Origin: Brevundimonas sp.
GTDB taxonomy: Bacteria > Pseudomonadota > Alphaproteobacteria > Caulobacterales > Caulobacteraceae
DNA length: 64,000 nucleotides
NCBI RefSeq assembly: GCF_019636155.1
Contig: NZ_JAHBYB010000003.1
Location: 268,564 to 332,563, forward strand
Reading direction: 5' to 3'
Below, one piece after another: positions 59,656 to 64,000 of the stretch (within the stretch, counting starts at the first letter, position 1; every line of letters begins with the position of its first letter). The notes beneath the pieces are model-generated. The model was not told the origin of the DNA, did no database searches, and worked only from the letters and a program-made list of their open reading frames with translations. The position numbers and the translations under genes were made by a program.

Positions 59656-60828
59656 ATGTCCCTGGCCCTGTCCACCCTGCTGTTCGAATGGCGGCGCTAT
59701 ATGGCGGCGGTCATGGCCCTGGCGCTGTCGGGCCTGCTGGTCCTGGCCATGACCGGGGTCTTCATCGGCATCGGCAAGGGCTTCACCGCCACCATCGAAC
59801 GGTCGGGCGCGGACATCATCGTCATGCAGCCGGGCGCCAAGAGCCTGATCGGCGGGCCGTCGGGCGTGCCGCGCCGGTTCATTCCCCTGGTCTACAACCA
59901 TCCCGAGGTGGTCGAGGTCCAGCCGCTGGACGGCGCCGGCGGCACCTTCCAGTCGGTCAAGAACGTCGATCCCACCCTGAGCCAGGCCGACCGCGCCCGT
60001 CAGGGCGCACCGCGCCAGCAGTTCGTCCAGTCGATGGTCATCGACACCACGCCCGGATCGGTCACCATCCCCACCGACTATTCGACCGAATTGGTCGAGG
60101 CCCTGCGCCAGCCTTATACGGTCGCGGTCGATGAGACGGCCCTGCCCAAGCTGGGCGTCAAGCTGGGCGACAAGGCCCTGTACAACGGCCAGACCGTGAC
60201 CGTGATCGCGGTCACCCGCGGCTATCCCAACATGATGCAGGCGACGATCGTCATGTCGCGCGACACCCTGCGGATGCTGGGCCAGGCCGACACCGGGCCT
60301 CGCGTCGGCCCCCTGATGGTCAAGCTGAAGAACCCCGCCAACGCCGAGATCGTGGCGGCCCAACTGAACGCCATGGGCAACGGCCAATGGAAGGCCTGGA
60401 CCAAACAGGGGTTGGCCGACGCCAACGCCAGCGCCATGTTCGAGGAAGGCATTCTGGTCATCATCATCGGCGGCTGTGTGGTGCTGGGCACCATCATCGG
60501 CGTGGCCATCACCTGGCAGACCCTGCGCGGCGCCATCATGGCCAACATCAAGGAGTTCGCCTCCCTGCGCGCCCTGGGCGTCGGCATGGGCTCGCTGAAC
60601 CGGATCGTGATGGAGCTCAGCTTCTGGGTCGGGGTGGTCGGCGTGGGCGCCGCGATCCTTCTGACCTGGCTGGTGTCGCTGCTGGCCATGGCCAATGCGG
60701 TCATCATCGCCCTGCCTCTCAGCCTGCTGCTTGTGGTGGGCGGCGGACTGGTCGTGATCGCCATGCTGTCGGGCCTGCTGTCGATGGGCGTCCTCAAGAA
60801 CAGCCAACCCGCGGACCTGCTGCGATGA
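59656..60828 (+). CDS. ABC transporter permease, FtsX/DevC type
   Basis: The 390-residue permease has an N-terminal helix (MAAVMALALSGLLVLAMTGVFIG), a large periplasmic MacB-PCD-like domain (about residues 45-255) and three C-terminal helices with the FtsX block EFASLRALGVGMGSLNRIVMELSFW. It belongs to the DevC/MacB-like exporters that work with a periplasmic adaptor. The next two genes supply the ATPase and adaptor. Its stop overlaps the ATPase start (ATGA). The cargo is unknown; DevBCA exports glycolipids in cyanobacteria. Confidence 0.9.
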   Translation: MSLALSTLLFEWRRYMAAVMALALSGLLVLAMTGVFIGIGKGFTATIERSGADIIVMQPGAKSLIGGPSGVPRRFIPLVYNHPEVVEVQPLDGAGGTFQSVKNVDPTLSQADRARQGAPRQQFVQSMVIDTTPGSVTIPTDYSTELVEALRQPYTVAVDETALPKLGVKLGDKALYNGQTVTVIAVTRGYPNMMQATIVMSRDTLRMLGQADTGPRVGPLMVKLKNPANAEIVAAQLNAMGNGQWKAWTKQGLADANASAMFEEGILVIIIGGCVVLGTIIGVAITWQTLRGAIMANIKEFASLRALGVGMGSLNRIVMELSFWVGVVGVGAAILLTWLVSLLAMANAVIIALPLSLLLVVGGGLVVIAMLSGLLSMGVLKNSQPADLLR

Positions 60829-61577
60829 GCCATACCAAATCGCACGGAAAGCACGGCGACTTCGCCATCGAGGCCACGGGCCTGGTCAAGCGGTTCAAGT
60901 CGGGCAAGAGCTTCGTCGAGGTGCTGAAGGGCGTGGACTTCGACGCCCGCCACGGCGACCTGACCATGGTCATGGGGCCGTCCGGCTCGGGCAAGTCGAC
61001 CCTGATCGCCGCCCTGTCGGGCCTGCTGCGGCCCGAGGAAGGCCGCGTCGACATCCTGGACATCGACAATCTGTGGAAACTGTCCAACGGCCGCATCGAC
61101 CGCTTCCGGCTGGAGAACTGCGGCTTCATCTTCCAGGGCTTCAACCTGTTCCCGGCCCTGACGGCGCTGCAGCAGGTCGAGACGGTGCTGAAATTCCAGG
61201 GACAGAGCCCGGACAAGGCCCGCAAGCGCGCCGCCCTGGCGCTGGAGGAAGTCGGGCTGGGCCATCGCCTGCACCAGCGGCCCGCGGCCCTGTCGGGCGG
61301 CGAGAAGCAGCGGGTGGCCATCGCCCGCGCCCTGGCCAAGGACCCGCAGATCCTGTTCGCCGACGAACCGACCTCGGCCCTGGACGGCGAGAACGGCCAG
61401 GTGGTCATCCGCCTGCTGCGCCGGGCCGCCACCGAACACGGCGCCGCCGTCATCTGCGTGACCCACGACCCGCGCCTGGAGGCCTGGGCCGACCGGGTGA
61501 TCCATATCGAGGACGGCGTCATCACCGACGACCAGCGCCGCACCCCCAACCCCGACGCCGCCCTGGCGTCCCACTGA
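60825..61577 (+). CDS. ABC transporter ATP-binding protein (LolD/DevA-like)
   Basis: The 250-residue ATPase has Walker A GPSGSGKST, Q-loop FIFQGFNLFPALTA, signature LSGGEKQRVAIARAL, Walker B ILFADEPTSALD and H-loop VTHDPR. The FNLFPALTA and TSALDGENGQ segments place it in the MacB/LolD/DevA subgroup. It starts at ATG 60825, overlapping the permease stop. An N-terminal His/Lys-rich stretch (SHTKSHGKHGD) is a minor oddity. Confidence 0.94.
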   Translation: MSHTKSHGKHGDFAIEATGLVKRFKSGKSFVEVLKGVDFDARHGDLTMVMGPSGSGKSTLIAALSGLLRPEEGRVDILDIDNLWKLSNGRIDRFRLENCGFIFQGFNLFPALTALQQVETVLKFQGQSPDKARKRAALALEEVGLGHRLHQRPAALSGGEKQRVAIARALAKDPQILFADEPTSALDGENGQVVIRLLRRAATEHGAAVICVTHDPRLEAWADRVIHIEDGVITDDQRRTPNPDAALASH

Positions 61578-61597
61578 TTTCCGCCTAGGACACAGAC

Positions 61598-62617
61598 ATG
61601 CCCGCCTTCCTGAAAAACAAGTGGCTCTGGATCGGCCTGGTCCTGATCGTCGCCCTCTTCATCGGCTTCAGCATGATGCAGAAGGGCAATGCCGCGAAGA
61701 AGGCGGCGCAGGAGAAGGCCGCGGCCGAAAAGGTGGCCAGCCCCTACGCCGCCGTGGCCAACGGCAAGGTCGATGTCGAGGGCGGCATCATCCAGATCGC
61801 GGCCCGCCGCGGCGGGGTGGTGCGCGAAGTGCTGGTGCAGGAAGGCGACCGCGTCACCGCCGGCCAGATCCTGGCCCGCCAGGAAGACGACGAACCGCGC
61901 CTGGCCCTGCAACGGGCCAACGCCGAGGTGGCCCAAGCCGAGAGCCAGCTGGCCGCCATCCGCGTCGACATCAACACCGCTCAGCGCGAGCTGGAGCGGC
62001 TGCAGCGGCTGGTCGACACCAATTTCGTCGCCGCCCAGCGGGTCGATCAGGCCCGCGACGCCGTGGCCGCGGCCCAGGCCCGTCTGGGCTCGCAACAGGC
62101 CAGCGTCCAGACCGCGCGCGCACGGCTGAACGAGGCCGCCTACAATCTGGAGCTGACGGTCATCCGCGCGCCGATGAGTGGCCGGATCGTGCGCCGCTAC
62201 GCCAATCCCGGCGCCGGCGCCTCGACCCTGAACGTCTCGACCATGTTCGACCTGGAGCCCGACGCCCCGCGCATCGTCCGCGCCGAGATCGTGGAAAGCG
62301 ACATCCCCAACATCACCGTGGACCAGGCCGTCGAAATCCAGCCCGAGGGCGACCCGACCAAGGTCTATGTCGGCGCCGTCCTGCGCCGCGCGGCGGTGTT
62401 CGGCGCCCGCAAGCTGGCCTCGGACGACCCCAGCCAGCGTTCGGACGAACGGGTGGTCGAGGTGGTGGTCTCGGCCGGCGACGCCCCCCTGCTGATCGGC
62501 CAGAGGGTGCTGGTGAAATTCATGAAACCGGGCCAGGCGGCGGGCGCCCCGCGCACCACGGCGGCCGGCGTCGGCCCCGACCGCGCCATGCGGGTTCCGG
62601 CGCGCAAGGCGGAATAG
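61598..62617 (+). CDS. Periplasmic adaptor (HlyD/membrane-fusion) protein
   Basis: The 339-residue protein has an N-terminal anchor helix (about residues 7-25, WLWIGLVLIVALFIGFSMM), a lipoyl-like half (VDVEGGIIQIAARRGGVVREVLVQEGDRVTAGQIL), a coiled-coil hairpin (about 95-175, RANAEVAQAESQLAAIRVDINTAQRELERL) and a second lipoyl half plus beta-barrel (LTVIRAPMSGRIVRRY). It bridges the permease to an outer-membrane duct. It starts 20 bp after the ATPase stop. No TolC gene is in the window. Confidence 0.92.
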   Translation: MPAFLKNKWLWIGLVLIVALFIGFSMMQKGNAAKKAAQEKAAAEKVASPYAAVANGKVDVEGGIIQIAARRGGVVREVLVQEGDRVTAGQILARQEDDEPRLALQRANAEVAQAESQLAAIRVDINTAQRELERLQRLVDTNFVAAQRVDQARDAVAAAQARLGSQQASVQTARARLNEAAYNLELTVIRAPMSGRIVRRYANPGAGASTLNVSTMFDLEPDAPRIVRAEIVESDIPNITVDQAVEIQPEGDPTKVYVGAVLRRAAVFGARKLASDDPSQRSDERVVEVVVSAGDAPLLIGQRVLVKFMKPGQAAGAPRTTAAGVGPDRAMRVPARKAE

Positions 62618-62686
62618 GCGACATGCGGGCCTGACGAGCGGACGGACTCCGTTCCGTCCCGGGCGATCCGGCCTTAGAGAGCAGGG

Positions 62687-64000
62687 ATGACCCCTCCTCT
62701 CGCTCACGCCGACGTCGCCAAGGCCGCCCTTCCGGCCGTGGTTCGGCGCGACCTGCCCTGGCGCGATCCCCTGGCGGTGGCGGCCGGTCTGGCGGACCGC
62801 GACGGCGCGCTCGCCCTGCTATCGGACGGCGCTCCGCACGGGCGCTGGTCCTGGGTCGCCGCCGATCCGGACCGGGTCTTCATCGGCGCGCGAGACCCCG
62901 AGACCGCCTTCGCCGATCTGGAGGCTTTCGGGCCGGGGACGGTCGGCCTGGCGTCCTATGACCTGGGCGCCCGGCCGGCGACCGGCCGACGGCCGGATGT
63001 CTGGCCCGACCTGATGCTGGCTCGCTATCCGGCCATGCTGGGCTTCGACCTGCACCAGAGACGGGCCGTGGCCGTCGGCCGGGGCGTGGATGCGGATGCG
63101 GCGCGGACCGCCGCCGACCGCGCCGCCGCCTGGACGGAAGCCACTGTCCCGACCCCGGGTCCGCCGGCCCTGTCGTTCGACGAAGAGGCGTCCGGCGCCG
63201 ACTATCGCGCGGCCGTGGCCGAGGTCGTCGGGCGGATCGCGGCCGGGGAGCTGTTCCAGGCCAATATCGCCCGCGCCTGGACCGGGCGGCTGGCGGAAGG
63301 GGCCGATCCCTTCGATGCCTTCGTGCGGCTGCAGGTCGGCCGAGCCTCGGCCTATGGCGCCTTCTGGCGGCTGGGCGACCGGGCCCTGGTGTCGAACTCG
63401 CCCGAACTGTTCCTGGCCTTCGACGGGCGCCGGATCGAGGCCCGACCGATCAAGGGCACCCGCGCGCGCGGGGCCGATGCGGCGGCCGACGCCGCCCTGG
63501 CCGCCGAACTGGCCGCCAGCGCCAAGGACCGGGCCGAGAACCTGATGATCGTCGATCTGATGCGCAACGATCTGGCCCGCGCCGCCCGGCCCGGCTCGGT
63601 GGCGGCCGAACGCCTGTTCGAGATCGAGACCCTGCCGACCGTCCATCACCTGGTCTCGACGGTGACGGCCGAGGCCGCGCCCGGCGTCGGGTCGGCCGAG
63701 ATCCTGGCCGCCGCCTTTCCACCCGGCTCGATCACCGGAGCGCCGAAGCATCAGGCCATGAAGGTCATCGCGGCCCATGAGCCGCCGCGCGGACCCTGGT
63801 GCGGATCCCTATTCCTGGCCGGGGACGACGGCGCCCTGACGGCTTCGGTCCTGATCCGGACGGCGGCCTTCCAGCGGCGGGCGGACGGTTGGCGCTTCCG
63901 CACCCTGGCCGGGGCCGGGATCGTCGCCGACAGCGATCCGGCCGCCGAACTGGCGGAGACCGAGGCCAAGATCGCCGCCCTCCGCCAGGCCCTGACGGGC
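62687..64000 (+). CDS. pabB: Aminodeoxychorismate synthase component I, 5' part (3' end outside window)
   Basis: The frame is open for 438 codons to the last base. This chorismate-binding enzyme, with PabA glutaminase, makes 4-amino-4-deoxychorismate for p-aminobenzoate and folate. Motifs include AAGELFQANIARAW, LVSNSPELFLAF, ARPIKGTRARGAD (the Lys of PIKGT marks aminodeoxychorismate rather than anthranilate synthase), ENLMIVDLMRNDLARAARPGSV and PPGSITGAPKHQAM. The start ATG 62687 has AGCAGGG upstream. A PabC lyase domain could follow beyond the window, as in fused alphaproteobacterial versions. Confidence 0.92.
   Translation, partial: MTPPLAHADVAKAALPAVVRRDLPWRDPLAVAAGLADRDGALALLSDGAPHGRWSWVAADPDRVFIGARDPETAFADLEAFGPGTVGLASYDLGARPATGRRPDVWPDLMLARYPAMLGFDLHQRRAVAVGRGVDADAARTAADRAAAWTEATVPTPGPPALSFDEEASGADYRAAVAEVVGRIAAGELFQANIARAWTGRLAEGADPFDAFVRLQVGRASAYGAFWRLGDRALVSNSPELFLAFDGRRIEARPIKGTRARGADAAADAALAAELAASAKDRAENLMIVDLMRNDLARAARPGSVAAERLFEIETLPTVHHLVSTVTAEAAPGVGSAEILAAAFPPGSITGAPKHQAMKVIAAHEPPRGPWCGSLFLAGDDGALTASVLIRTAAFQRRADGWRFRTLAGAGIVADSDPAAELAETEAKIAALRQALTG

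Overview
The window is a GC-rich (roughly two-thirds G+C) stretch of an alphaproteobacterial chromosome, most likely from the Caulobacterales and plausibly Brevundimonas or a close relative. This is inferred from a CpdR-type cell-cycle response regulator beside an N-formylglutamate amidohydrolase, an Oar-like TonB receptor, an OmpA with a very long proline linker, EcfG-type promoter motifs (GGAAC-N16-CGTT), and alphaproteobacterial families such as TIGR02186, DUF2794 and PhaZ. No rRNA, CRISPR array, prophage or recognisable transposase was seen. Genes are dense and many are joined by ATGA or TGATG overlaps.

Layout. 1-8.8 kb: TauE/TIGR02186 pair, tRNA-Val, cpdR, N-formylglutamate amidohydrolase, a probable small RNA, DUF599 protein, ppa, cobT and a phytase-like lipoprotein, then a 1-kb gene-free stretch full of palindromic repeats. 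8.8-16.7 kb: dapD-HAD nucleotidase-argB, a zinc-ribbon microprotein, sulfotransferase, mannose-1-P guanylyltransferase, and the def-small membrane protein-fmt-truA operon. 16.7-30.6 kb: surface polysaccharide genes (Wza-like exporter, two glycosyltransferases, KdsD/KpsF, KpsS-like protein) interleaved with trehalose metabolism (otsB-GH15-otsA), a thiolase and the OmpA-like porin. 30.6-37.5 kb: a TonB receptor behind a strong Pho-box-like repeat; the agmatine pathway aguA...aguB, split by a four-helix-bundle gene that sits between inverted arrays of a 7-bp repeat; YaiI and ArfB. 37.6-42.8 kb: YgjP-like peptidase, PhaZ, TetR regulator, CPA2 antiporter, DUF2794. 42.8-51.9 kb: a second probable small RNA with C-rich loops; a response regulator-histidine kinase-DegP operon; DUF4126; and a likely stress-response group (SDR, GNAT, DUF3617) with EcfG-like motifs, followed by membrane proteins, folB and a pteridine-reductase-like SDR preceded by a 26-residue membrane peptide. 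52-57.4 kb: uvrC and pgsA separated by a 2.3-kb insert carrying two PIN-domain toxin modules and a beta-carbonic anhydrase. 57.4-64 kb: S46 peptidase, a three-gene ABC exporter (permease-ATPase-adaptor), and the 5' part of pabB, which runs off the window.

The most novel-looking items are the four-helix-bundle cassette with 7-bp-period inverted flanks, the two C/UCC-rich small RNA candidates, and the PIN-toxin module whose 159-residue partner I could not place in any family. All functional assignments come from reading motifs and family resemblance; no database search was possible.
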